From contig JAVBNC010000010.1 in NCBI GenBank assembly GCA_031551765.1, positions 28,838-92,837 of the forward strand: a stretch of 64,000 bases of DNA. Direction: 5' to 3'. Positions 14,707-22,143 of this stretch are shown here, one piece after another. How positions within the stretch are numbered: the first letter of the stretch is position 1; the number at the start of each line of letters is the position of its first letter. The position numbers and the translations under genes were made by a program. Source of the stretch: JAVBNC01 sp031551765. Its GTDB lineage: Bacteria > Desulfobacterota > Desulfovibrionia > Desulfovibrionales > Desulfovibrionaceae. The notes under the pieces are model-generated. The model searched no databases. It was not told the origin of the DNA and saw nothing but the letters and a program-made list of their open reading frames with translations.

Positions 14707-15305
14707 CCGCCTTCATCAAGAACCCGCAACCCCTGAGAATCCCGCGCCAGGAGTGGTACGAATCGCTCCAGCGCGACATCTCCCCACTCTTCCGCCCGAA
14801 CCCGGTTGATTCCGCCGTGGCCCTGCGCCTCATGGAGTTGGAGAACACGCCCGAGGCGATACGGTTTTTCGCCGCCTACTGCCACGCCCTGACGAATTAC
14901 GGGTACTGGTTTTTCCTGGGCGTGTGCTGGGTTCAGTATACGGGCCGGAGTGATCTCGCGTTGTGGAAGCGCCTCTTCTCCTCGGAGAGGCCGCACCGGG
15001 ACGCTTGCCTGATGAAGCCCACGGAGCGCCGGCTCTTCAACGGCCTGCCCAAGATCGTGCACTGCTACCGCGTCCACCGGGCAGACGAACAGGAGTGGGT
15101 TTCCTACACCCTGGACCGGGATACCGCCACTAAACTCGCCGTTGTCCGCGGCATCAACCAGATCCACGAATACCGGATTCCGCGCAAGCGGCTGCTGTGT
15201 CTGTTCCTGCGGCGCCACGAGTACGAGGTGCTTTGCCTGGAGACGCGGTACGCCCGGAATTGCGGGGTCATCGAGGTAAAGGAGAGGGAAGCATGGCTTT
15301 TTTGA
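14703..15305 (+). CDS. Phage protein with ADP-ribosyltransferase-like R-S-E pattern
   Basis: 200 aa. No family name is certain. The C-terminal half reads CYRVHRADEQEWVSYTLDRDTATKLA, then EYRIPRKRLLCLFLRRHEYEVL. This places an Arg (YR), a Ser/Thr strand (WVSYT) and ExE-like acidic residues (HEYEV) in the order of the R-S-E triad of ADP-ribosyltransferases. The N-terminal half is helical (AIRFFAAYCHALTNYGYWFF). If active it could modify a host protein early in infection. It overlaps the next gene by 13 nt. Confidence 0.55.
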   Translation: MTAFIKNPQPLRIPRQEWYESLQRDISPLFRPNPVDSAVALRLMELENTPEAIRFFAAYCHALTNYGYWFFLGVCWVQYTGRSDLALWKRLFSSERPHRDACLMKPTERRLFNGLPKIVHCYRVHRADEQEWVSYTLDRDTATKLAVVRGINQIHEYRIPRKRLLCLFLRRHEYEVLCLETRYARNCGVIEVKEREAWLF

Positions 15306-15868
15306 CCCCCATGACAATGGAAGAGCGGAAAGAGTTGCGGGAGCTCCTGGGCGTCCACCCGGTTCCGGTGACGTTGCAAGCCGGGGCAACCAACATCATG
15401 GCCCGCCTGCTCGAGAGTCTGGACGTGGCCGACGATGACATCACCGCCTACAAGCGCAGCCTGGAGTACGCGAACATCGCCGTTATCTCCGTCATCGGAG
15501 ACCGCACGGAGCTTTCAGCGGACGAAATCGTGGAGATTTTCAAGTCGACCCGGGCCGCGAAAACGACCTGCAGGCACTGCGGGATCATGCTGCCCGAGGA
15601 TGACGACGAGGTGAAGGCGCATGCGGCTACGTGCCCGCAGCATCCGGCGGTCATTCGGGCTGAGCGGGTCGAGAGGGTCGTGCTTGCTGAGCTCAACGCC
15701 CTGCAAGCGCAAGCGGAAGTGATTTTCCTTATGGGCGATCTGCTGGAAAAACATAATATCGAACCTGCTCTGGATATTTTGCAAAGCCTCAAGCGCTTGA
15801 ACGAAGCAGAAGAACACCTCACCGCCCTTAATGCCTGGCTAGACGAGACCCAAGGGGGTGCACTGTGA
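15293..15868 (+). CDS. Hypothetical phage protein with a C2HC-type zinc site
   Basis: 191 aa from ATG 15293 (GGAGAGGGAA before it). CRHCGIMLPED ... HAATCPQHP in the middle is a CxxC...HxxxC zinc site. N- and C-terminal parts are helical (EAEEHLTALNAWLDE). No family recognised. Its stop overlaps the next GTG start. Confidence 0.6.
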   Translation: MAFLTPMTMEERKELRELLGVHPVPVTLQAGATNIMARLLESLDVADDDITAYKRSLEYANIAVISVIGDRTELSADEIVEIFKSTRAAKTTCRHCGIMLPEDDDEVKAHAATCPQHPAVIRAERVERVVLAELNALQAQAEVIFLMGDLLEKHNIEPALDILQSLKRLNEAEEHLTALNAWLDETQGGAL

Positions 15869-16926
15869 CAGCCTCCCTTACCGACCAGCAACTTGCCGAG
15901 ATCGAGGCGCGGTGCAACGCGGCTACGCCTGGGCCGTGGCACTTGGAGAGCGAAGACCCTGCTAAAGGGAATATCCGCCATGAAGGCCAAGGCTGGCCGA
16001 TATCCACTATGTGGAGCATGCGTGGACACAACACTCGCCTCAACGACGCCTCCTTCATCGCCCACGCCCGCACAGACCTCCCGGCCCTGCTGGGCGAGGT
16101 GCGGCGGCTGCGAGCCACACCGCCCGAAAAGCGCGAAGATCTGTACTGCGTTATCTCTGACCTGTCCCGGCAGAGCAGAGAAGCCGAAGCCCGCGCCAAG
16201 CATGCCGAAGCGGAGCGAGACTTCCTCGCTGAAAAGCTGGCGGACATCTCCGACAAAATGAACCGTGGGTGCAATCCCGAAACTGTGTTTTGCGTGGCCT
16301 GTGGCATCTGCCAGGTGAGCGATTTTGTAATGGAAGGCCGTACCTGTCTGGGGTCGATCCTTGAAGCCGCCCGAGAGGCGGCAGGCCCCATCCAGGCCCA
16401 ACCCGCTGAGCAGGAAACCGCCACCAGCGAAAATTCCGCCCTGGCATTCACCTACCGCGTCACAGGGCGCGGATTCTCCCTGATTCGCTTTGAGGATGAA
16501 AGCGGCCACATATGCTCACTCCAGAAATCTTCCCTGGTGTGGCCTCAGGCTATCCGGTTGGGCATTGATGACGCCAACCCGCAAATTCTGCTGTCCAAGC
16601 TCCAGCCCGGCGGGCGCGGCTGGGTGAAATACCCTGTCCCGGAAGACGTATCCTTTACCACTCGCATGCACCTTTCCCAGGACCAGGTCCGTGGCCTTCT
16701 GCCCCTCCTGCAAGCCTTCGTCAACACGGGAGAACTCCCGCATCCGGAAAACATTCCCCACACCGCGCCCGTGGAGCCGCTTCTCGCCGCGCTCATCCAC
16801 TATTGCGACTCGGAGCTTTGCGCTTCCGGCCTCTGCCCGGCCATGGGGAAAACCTGTGACGGTTCCGGCCCCTGCGGCGACAAACTGGCTGAGTGGGCCG
16901 AACAACAAGAAGAAGGTGCCGCATGA
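15865..16926 (+). CDS. Hypothetical phage protein with ead-like N-terminus
   Basis: 353 aa from GTG 15865 in GTGA overlap. The start LAEIEARCNAATPGPW and DASFIAHARTDLPALLGEVRRL match a segment repeatedly found at the N-terminus of phage ead/ea22-like proteins. A coiled coil follows (EAEARAKHAEAERDFLAEKL), then a cysteine-rich patch (CVACGICQVSDF) and a separate C-terminal domain rich in cysteine (CASGLCPAMGKTCDGSGPC). It looks like a mosaic of modules. Function unknown. Confidence 0.6.
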   Translation: MTASLTDQQLAEIEARCNAATPGPWHLESEDPAKGNIRHEGQGWPISTMWSMRGHNTRLNDASFIAHARTDLPALLGEVRRLRATPPEKREDLYCVISDLSRQSREAEARAKHAEAERDFLAEKLADISDKMNRGCNPETVFCVACGICQVSDFVMEGRTCLGSILEAAREAAGPIQAQPAEQETATSENSALAFTYRVTGRGFSLIRFEDESGHICSLQKSSLVWPQAIRLGIDDANPQILLSKLQPGGRGWVKYPVPEDVSFTTRMHLSQDQVRGLLPLLQAFVNTGELPHPENIPHTAPVEPLLAALIHYCDSELCASGLCPAMGKTCDGSGPCGDKLAEWAEQQEEGAA

Positions 16927-17318
16927 TTTTCCCCGCCATCTCCATCCGCCAGCCTTGGGCATGGGCCATCCTGCACGCCGGTAAAGACGTGGAAAACCGA
17001 ACCTGGGATTTGCCCCGGCGCTACCTCGGCAAAAAGGTGCTCATCCACACCGGAAAGCAGGTCGACCAGGAAGGCATTATCCATTTGCACCACCTGGGCT
17101 ACAGCCCGCCGGGTACCTTGGAAACAGGCGGCATTGTCGGTGTCACGGTCTTCTGCGGCGGCGGACTGGACAGCAGCAACAGCGCATGGGCCGAGCCCGG
17201 CCTGTTCCACTGGGAAATGGTCCGCATCTCCACCATGACGATGCCTTTTCACCGCTGCGCCGGACGGCTCGGGTTCTTCAGCGTTGATCTGCCGGTGCCC
17301 GGCACCAAGGAGGCGTGA
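16923..17318 (+). CDS. ASCH-domain protein
   Basis: 131 aa from ATG 16923 in ATGA overlap. The start ISIRQPWAWAILHAGKDVENRTWDLPRRYLGKKVLIHTGK is the ASCH fold signature, followed by GGIVGVTVF. ASCH proteins are PUA-like and thought to bind RNA or modified nucleotides; one related member is an N4-acetylcytidine amidohydrolase. In a phage it may act on RNA or modified bases. Confidence 0.85.
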   Translation: MIFPAISIRQPWAWAILHAGKDVENRTWDLPRRYLGKKVLIHTGKQVDQEGIIHLHHLGYSPPGTLETGGIVGVTVFCGGGLDSSNSAWAEPGLFHWEMVRISTMTMPFHRCAGRLGFFSVDLPVPGTKEA

Positions 17319-17319
17319 G

Positions 17320-17757
17320 ATGGGACCGGGCACGATTTTACTACAGCGGGAAAAAGACCCTCAAAAGCACAGCGCGCACAAGGCCGTTCCTGAACTGAAA
17401 AAGTCGCTTGAGGAGTGGGCTCGTCTATGGGGGATATGCAACCAGTACGAACCGCAAGGCGATGAGGATCTCAAAGAGACGTACATTAAATGGCGCTCCG
17501 CAGAACTCGCTTTGTACGCTGCCATCAGAGGCATTCCCTTCGACCCCGAAGAATTCAGAGAAATGATCCTGAAAAAAGCTGAGGAAGACGCCTCCAGGGC
17601 CGCAGATTTCCTGATTGATTACGGAGAGTATTGCGAAAGGCGGCGGAAAAAAGAGGAGTCCGCATCTCGTGCTCAGAAACGGCTCAAAGAAGAAGAGTCG
17701 ATGTTCGAGGTGTCTCCTCCGCAGAGACAAGGCAGCCTGTTGCGACTGCACAAATAA
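17320..17757 (+). CDS. Hypothetical helical phage protein
   Basis: 145 aa from ATG 17320. Strongly charged and helical (KKSLEEWARLWGIC; EEFREMILKKAEEDASRAADFLIDYGEYCERRRKKEES), likely coiled coil. No family recognised. It starts 1 nt after the previous stop. Confidence 0.55.
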   Translation: MGPGTILLQREKDPQKHSAHKAVPELKKSLEEWARLWGICNQYEPQGDEDLKETYIKWRSAELALYAAIRGIPFDPEEFREMILKKAEEDASRAADFLIDYGEYCERRRKKEESASRAQKRLKEEESMFEVSPPQRQGSLLRLHK

Positions 17758-17811
17758 GGAGCCCGCCCATGACCATCGCTCCCACCTTAGGTAGCCCCGG
17801 AGGAAACGCCA

Positions 17812-18024
17812 ATGTCCTCTGACATAACGAAGTGCGGAAAAACCTCCGCTGATAAGTGCATCCTGGCCGACACCTGCCGCCGCAATCTCGCACCCGCCAG
17901 TACGCGCGGAGGCCAGTGCTACGCGGCGTTCGCTCCGGTGCTGAAAAAAGGCGACGTATGCGAGGGGTACTGGCCGCTGCATGAGCGGGGGATGCGTAAG
18001 ACGGAGGCCGCCAATGCACCTTAA
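17812..18024 (+). CDS. Small cysteine-rich phage protein
   Basis: 70 aa with GGAGG before the ATG. Cysteines occur as KCG, KC, TC, QC and VC (MSSDITKCGKTSADKC...), suggesting a metal-bound or disulfide fold. Between this gene and the previous one a 17-codon frame (17769-17822) exists but is too short to support. It overlaps the next gene by 11 nt. Confidence 0.5.
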   Translation: MSSDITKCGKTSADKCILADTCRRNLAPASTRGGQCYAAFAPVLKKGDVCEGYWPLHERGMRKTEAANAP

Positions 18025-18208
18025 CCCCTGCCACAAATGCCGCCGCCCGGCCATGGTCGGAGACGGCCCTGGTGATACCTGGAAAATCGGATGTTTCCGC
18101 GACGGCTGCGACTGTGAGCCGATACGGTACCAGGCCAACAATAAGCGCTCCCGCGCTGCTGCGGTCAGGGCGTGGAATGAGAGGTGGAGGAAGGTATGCG
18201 GACAATGA
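18014..18208 (+). CDS. Lar-like restriction-alleviation protein
   Basis: 64 aa from ATG 18014. The pattern LNPCHKCRRPAMVG, WKIGCFRDGCDCEPI and KRSRAAAVRAWNERW is the Lar family layout: CxxC, a second Cys pair, and a final AW-NxRW helix. Lar proteins of lambdoid elements reduce type I restriction by stimulating methylation. This fits an element carrying three methyltransferases. Confidence 0.72.
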   Translation: MHLNPCHKCRRPAMVGDGPGDTWKIGCFRDGCDCEPIRYQANNKRSRAAAVRAWNERWRKVCGQ

Positions 18209-18357
18209 AAATAGTAGCCTCCGCCGCCTGGGCCTGCTCTGCCGCAGCCTGCGCAGCACACAACACGTTTAACGGAAACACATGGCCCAGCCTATTAAAT
18301 TGCCTGTGCTTTGGGGTAGCCGTGTCCCTGTTTGTGGAGGCCATATGTCGGAAGTGA
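18205..18357 (+). CDS. 50-aa putative membrane protein
   Basis: From ATG 18205 in ATGA overlap (ATG 18196 is also possible). Two hydrophobic stretches, VASAAWACSAAACAA and LLNCLCFGVAVSLFVEAI, with a short polar loop between, suggest a two-pass membrane protein. It is holin-sized but there is no lysis gene nearby. Confidence 0.5.
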   Translation: MKIVASAAWACSAAACAAHNTFNGNTWPSLLNCLCFGVAVSLFVEAICRK

Positions 18358-18599
18358 AAATCACAGCCTGCGCCGTGCGCCTCCCGAACGCCTGCGTCAT
18401 CTCCATGCCCAGGCCCGCGCGGCATCACCACATTTTGAACACGCACGGCGGTCTGGCCGGGGCCGAACAGGGCTTTCTCACGAGCGAAGGCGATTTCGTT
18501 GACCGGGAAGAGGCGTTTGTCATCGCCACGGCTGCGGATCAGATCGTGCGGCGGTGCGGTGGTGACGATGGGTGTCTGTTTTCTGAAAATCTTTGGTGA
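18345..18599 (+). CDS. Hypothetical phage protein
   Basis: 84 aa from ATG 18345, overlapping the previous gene by 13 nt. The part RPARHHHILNTHGG, AEQGFLTSEGDFVDREEAFVIA resembles small phage proteins with a HHH patch and an FVDREEA motif of unknown function. Confidence 0.6.
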   Translation: MSEVKITACAVRLPNACVISMPRPARHHHILNTHGGLAGAEQGFLTSEGDFVDREEAFVIATAADQIVRRCGGDDGCLFSENLW

Positions 18600-18607
18600 G
18601 GTGTCTT

Positions 18608-18973
18608 GTGTCTAAAGTAAAACTCTCCCGCCTCCTCCCCGTACCCATGGAGCAATGGCCGTCTTCACAATACGACCCCGCCCGGCTGGAGGTCTGGAAG
18701 AGCGACAAATACCTTGTACAGGTATTCCAGGAACGCGACGGACAAATCAGGGTGTCGGTAAACAGAGTGTCCCGCAAGGGATTGGATTGGCGCGACGGTA
18801 TCTCGTGGGAAGCCCTCATGCAGATAAAGCGCGAAATCGGACAGGCCGACGCCTATGCGGTTGAAGTCCTGCCACCTGACAGAGACATCGTGAACGTAGC
18901 CAACATGCGGCATTTCTGGATTTTGCCGCATCCTGTGTGCGGATGGCAGAGGGATGGTGCTCATCATGTCTGA
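18608..18973 (+). CDS. Conserved phage protein
   Basis: 121 aa from GTG 18608, with GAGG six bases before. A beta-rich middle (LEVWKSDKYLVQVFQERDG) is followed by ISWEALMQIKREIG, YAVEVLPPDRDIVNVANMRHFWILP. The last motif is widely seen in small phage proteins and makes the frame credible. Function unknown. Confidence 0.65.
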   Translation: MSKVKLSRLLPVPMEQWPSSQYDPARLEVWKSDKYLVQVFQERDGQIRVSVNRVSRKGLDWRDGISWEALMQIKREIGQADAYAVEVLPPDRDIVNVANMRHFWILPHPVCGWQRDGAHHV

Positions 18974-19181
18974 TGTGAAAAATTGCCTGAACTGCCGGTT
19001 TGGAAAGTGCCGAGAACAGAAGGGGGCCACCCGCATCCGGTGTGAGGCGCTCCCGGAACCTTTCCGCTTTGCTGCGTTTTGGGTGATGGAAGATGGGATA
19101 TTCGCCGTCTCGAAAATGGGCTGCACTGAGGTCAAGGACTGCCCGGCCCACCAGGTGAAGGAATCGCCATGCAAGAAGTAA
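18966..19181 (+). CDS. Small four-cysteine phage protein
   Basis: 71 aa from ATG 18966. CLNCRFGKC and RCEALPEP near the start, CTEVKDC near the end. A likely zinc-binding protein of unknown role. Overlaps genes on both sides (8 and 13 nt). Confidence 0.55.
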   Translation: MSDVKNCLNCRFGKCREQKGATRIRCEALPEPFRFAAFWVMEDGIFAVSKMGCTEVKDCPAHQVKESPCKK

Positions 19182-19477
19182 CCGCCTACATGTGCGACCA
19201 CTGCGGCAAGGTCGTGAAGCATAAAAGCTCTGCCCGTCGCCATGAAAGAGAATGCAAGCATAGCCTGGAGGTGCGCGCCTGCACGACCTGCCGTCACCAC
19301 TCCATAGAGGTCCATGACCATTACGCGTCTTACAACGAACCTGAATGGACTGAGACTGTGCCATGCTGCAACAGCGCTGATGTAGCCAATGACGAGGAAT
19401 TCTATTTCGATTCGAGCGGGAACCCCTTCTATATCGTGAAGCACTGCCAGTACCACCAACCGAAGGAAGCCGAGTAG
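19169..19477 (+). CDS. C2H2-type zinc-finger phage protein
   Basis: 102 aa. Residues 8-30 (MCDHCGKVVKHKSSARRHEREC) form a classical C2H2-like finger. A second group, CTTCRHHSIEVHDH and CC with a final HCQYH, suggests another metal site. It lies directly before the C5 methyltransferase gene, with its stop 2 nt from that start. Confidence 0.65.
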   Translation: MQEVTAYMCDHCGKVVKHKSSARRHERECKHSLEVRACTTCRHHSIEVHDHYASYNEPEWTETVPCCNSADVANDEEFYFDSSGNPFYIVKHCQYHQPKEAE

Positions 19478-19479
19478 CC

Positions 19480-21819
19480 ATGTCCGCGACTGCCGCCATA
19501 GAATTCGCGGGCAACTACAGCCTCGCACTCATCGACCCGCTTGCCCATATGCCGCTCGACTACGAGCCGGATGTGGACCTGTTCGCGGGCGGTGGCGGCG
19601 CTTCCACGGGCTTCGAGATGGCTTTGGGCAAGTCCCCTGACATTGCCATCAACCATGACGCCGAAGCTCTGGCCATGCACAAGGCGAATCACCCGGACTC
19701 AATCCACTTTTGTCAAAACGTGATAAACGTCCGCCCCCTGGAGGCCACGGGCGGGCGTCTGGTGCGCGCGCTGTGGGCCAGCCCCGATTGCACTCACTTT
19801 TCCAAGGCCAAGGGCGGCAAGCCCCGCAACCAGTTCATACGCGACCTGGCTTGGATCGTGATTCGCTGGGCGCGGGACGCGCGGCCAAAGCTGATCGGCG
19901 TCGAGAATGTGGAAGAGTTCAAGACCTGGGGGCCGCTTGATCCTGAAGGCCAGCCCATCAAAGAGAAGGCCGGGCAGACGTTCCGGGCCTGGGTGCGGCA
20001 GCTTCGCGGCTTGGGGTACTCCGTCTCGTTCCGCGAGTTGCGTGCCTGCGATTACGGCGCCCCCACCACGCGAAAGCGCTTGTTCATCATTGCCCGCCTG
20101 GATGGTAAGCGCGCCCGGTGGCCGAAGCCGACTTACGGTCCCGGCACAGACCGTCCATGGCGCACGGCTGCCGAATGCATAAATTGGGAAGATCAGGCCC
20201 CGTCTATCTTCGAGCGCAAGAAGCCCCTGGCCGAAAATACGCAGCGCCGCATTGCGGAAGGCATCAGGCGGTACGTGTTGAACGCGGCCAACCCGTTCCT
20301 TATCACCTACTACGGCCCGAAGCGTCCTGGAGACTTCCGCGGCGCCGGGCTTGATGAACCGCTGCGCACACAGAGTACGGAAAATCGGTTTGGGCTGGTG
20401 TCGCCGTTCTTTGCCACCCCGGCGCACTCCACCAGCACAGGCAGGGGACCGGGCGTATTTGACCCAGAAACGCCGTTACGCACGGTCACGAGCACCAATA
20501 CCCATGCGGTTGTTGCCCCCTATCTGGTGAAGCCGAACCATACCGCCGAATACTATCAGTGCTTCCGAGGGCAGAGCGTTGAGGAGCCTTTGGGGGCAAT
20601 CACGCAAAGCCCGGGCTTCGCCGTGTGCTCTCCGTATCTCGTCACTCCCAACCATGCCGGCGACAACTTCAGGGGCCAGGGTGTTGACGAACCCGTGGGC
20701 ACCATGACCGGGAAGGGTAGCTTTTGCCTCACCTCCGCGTGTCTCGTGACCAACACCAGCGGGCACGCCCCCAGCAGCCTTGATGCTCCGGTCCCGACTT
20801 TGACTTCTGGCGGGCAGCAGGCCCTTACCACGGCAAACCTGATCGTCAAAAACTATGGCGGCGTGGTCGGGCATGAAGTCGATAAGCCGCTGGGCACCGT
20901 TACCGCCGTGGACCATCATTCTCTCGTGTCCGCGTGCCTGGTTGGCCAGGGCGGCCCGGCATACGGCGGCAAGCCCGTGCCCCTGGATAAGCCCATCGGG
21001 ACCATCCTCGCCGAGAACCACAAAGCCCTGGCGACGGCGAATTTGGTCAAGCTGCGCGGCACCAACATCGGCGGACCCGTGGACGCGCCGTTGCAAACTA
21101 TCTCCGCACAGGGTCAGCATCACGGCGTGGTGTCCGCTTCCCTCATCAAATACTACGGCGAAGGCGGTCAGCACGCGGGCGTGGACGAGCCCATGCACAC
21201 AGTCACGTCGAGGGCTCGCTTCGGCCTGCAGGCCGTGCATCTCCAGCAGTACAACGGCTGCTCGGAAGCACAGCCGATGGATGAACCCCTGCCCACAGTG
21301 CCTACGAAAGACCGTTTTGGATTGGCGGCCGCGAACCTGTGCCAGTTCAACGGGTCATCCATCGGCAAAGAGGTTTCAGCCCCGCTGCCTACGACATGCA
21401 GCCGGGATAAGTTCGGTCTCGTCGGCTCTTCCCTGGGCGAAGGTGCCGGACACTATGAGAAGGTTCGAGACTTCCTGCGGCATTGGGGCGTCATCGGGCC
21501 TGATGACGAGGCGGAAGTAGTGATCGACGGTGTGCGCCTGCGCATTGACGACATCGGCCTCCGCATGCTCAGGCCGCGCGAGCTCTTCACGGCGAATGGG
21601 TTCCCGCTCTCGTACAAGATCAACCCCATCCACAACGGGAAGCCTCTCAGCATCACCAGTCAGGTAAAAAAGTGCGGTAACAGCGTCCCGCCTCCGTTTG
21701 TGGACGAAAATTTCCGCGCAAACATTGATGCCCTGGACTGGCAACGCGATCCGCTGCGCGGGCTCGTGCTGCCGTTGTTCAACGTGTCCGAGCATGCTGC
21801 GGCTGGCGCAGCGGATTGA
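19480..21819 (+). CDS. DNA cytosine-C5 methyltransferase with 11-unit repeat target-recognition region
   Basis: 779 aa. Motif I is DLFAGGGGASTGFEMAL. The catalytic loop is ASPDCTHFSKAKGG (PDC instead of the usual PPC). Motif VI is ENVEEF, motif VIII YGAPTTRKRLFIIA. At the end are PRELFTANGFP (IX) and GNSVPPPFVDENF (X), so the enzyme core is complete. Between motifs VIII and IX, where the target-recognition domain lies, are about 375 residues of tandem repeats of 34 residues. Likely methylates element DNA; no cognate endonuclease is near. It is the last large gene before the excisionase and integrase. Confidence 0.92.
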   Translation: MSATAAIEFAGNYSLALIDPLAHMPLDYEPDVDLFAGGGGASTGFEMALGKSPDIAINHDAEALAMHKANHPDSIHFCQNVINVRPLEATGGRLVRALWASPDCTHFSKAKGGKPRNQFIRDLAWIVIRWARDARPKLIGVENVEEFKTWGPLDPEGQPIKEKAGQTFRAWVRQLRGLGYSVSFRELRACDYGAPTTRKRLFIIARLDGKRARWPKPTYGPGTDRPWRTAAECINWEDQAPSIFERKKPLAENTQRRIAEGIRRYVLNAANPFLITYYGPKRPGDFRGAGLDEPLRTQSTENRFGLVSPFFATPAHSTSTGRGPGVFDPETPLRTVTSTNTHAVVAPYLVKPNHTAEYYQCFRGQSVEEPLGAITQSPGFAVCSPYLVTPNHAGDNFRGQGVDEPVGTMTGKGSFCLTSACLVTNTSGHAPSSLDAPVPTLTSGGQQALTTANLIVKNYGGVVGHEVDKPLGTVTAVDHHSLVSACLVGQGGPAYGGKPVPLDKPIGTILAENHKALATANLVKLRGTNIGGPVDAPLQTISAQGQHHGVVSASLIKYYGEGGQHAGVDEPMHTVTSRARFGLQAVHLQQYNGCSEAQPMDEPLPTVPTKDRFGLAAANLCQFNGSSIGKEVSAPLPTTCSRDKFGLVGSSLGEGAGHYEKVRDFLRHWGVIGPDDEAEVVIDGVRLRIDDIGLRMLRPRELFTANGFPLSYKINPIHNGKPLSITSQVKKCGNSVPPPFVDENFRANIDALDWQRDPLRGLVLPLFNVSEHAAAGAAD
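20299..21423 (+). repeat. Eleven degenerate tandem repeats of about 34 codons inside the C5 methyltransferase
   Basis: Each unit follows the pattern S-A-x-L-V...G...VDEPL-x-T-V-T...F-G-L-V. Anchor hexads in order are LDEPLR, DPETPL, VEEPLG, VDEPVG, LDAPVP, VDKPLG, LDKPIG, VDAPLQ, VDEPMH, MDEPLP and VSAPLP. DNA identity between units is low, so the repeats are old. The regular beta-strand spacing suggests a solenoid or propeller-like fold. Confidence 0.85.
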
Positions 21820-21841
21820 GTCGGGTAGGGGGGGGTAGATC

Positions 21842-22135
21842 ATGCAAAACCTGCTCACCAAAGAAGACGCAAGGTTGTTTTTCGGGCTGGACACGAAAGA
21901 GGCCACCGAAAAGCTGTTGCGTCGTCTTGGTGTGCCCAGGATCAACTTCGCTCTGGTTGGTGGAAAGGGCGTCAGGTATCGCAGGTCAGACCTTGAAGAT
22001 GCCCTTGGAAAAATAACCGTTGATCCCCAACAGTCTTCAAAACCAAGGAAAGCACGCCGCCCGGCAGCAGATGTTTTCGATTTGCCCGTCAAGGAGGCTG
22101 TCGCCGTCTTGACCGCTCGCGGTATCCCGCAGTAA
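21842..22135 (+). CDS. Excisionase-like helix-turn-helix protein
   Basis: 97 aa. The start LTKEDARLFFGLDTKEATEKLLRRLGVPRINFALVGGKGVRYRRSDLEDAL is a MerR/Xis-type winged helix-turn-helix with the terminal RYRRSDLE segment. It lies 8 nt before the integrase gene, the normal place for xis. A lysine- and arginine-rich linker precedes a short C-terminal helix. Confidence 0.78.
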   Translation: MQNLLTKEDARLFFGLDTKEATEKLLRRLGVPRINFALVGGKGVRYRRSDLEDALGKITVDPQQSSKPRKARRPAADVFDLPVKEAVAVLTARGIPQ

Positions 22136-22143
22136 GTTGCAGA

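Noticed and set aside
17769..17822. 17-codon frame starting MTIAPTLG
   Set aside because: Too short and without family; could be a leader peptide but nothing else supports it.
18205..18357. Holin
   Set aside because: Size and two hydrophobic segments fit, but no endolysin or spanin is near and the place is in the early operon, so only a membrane protein is called.
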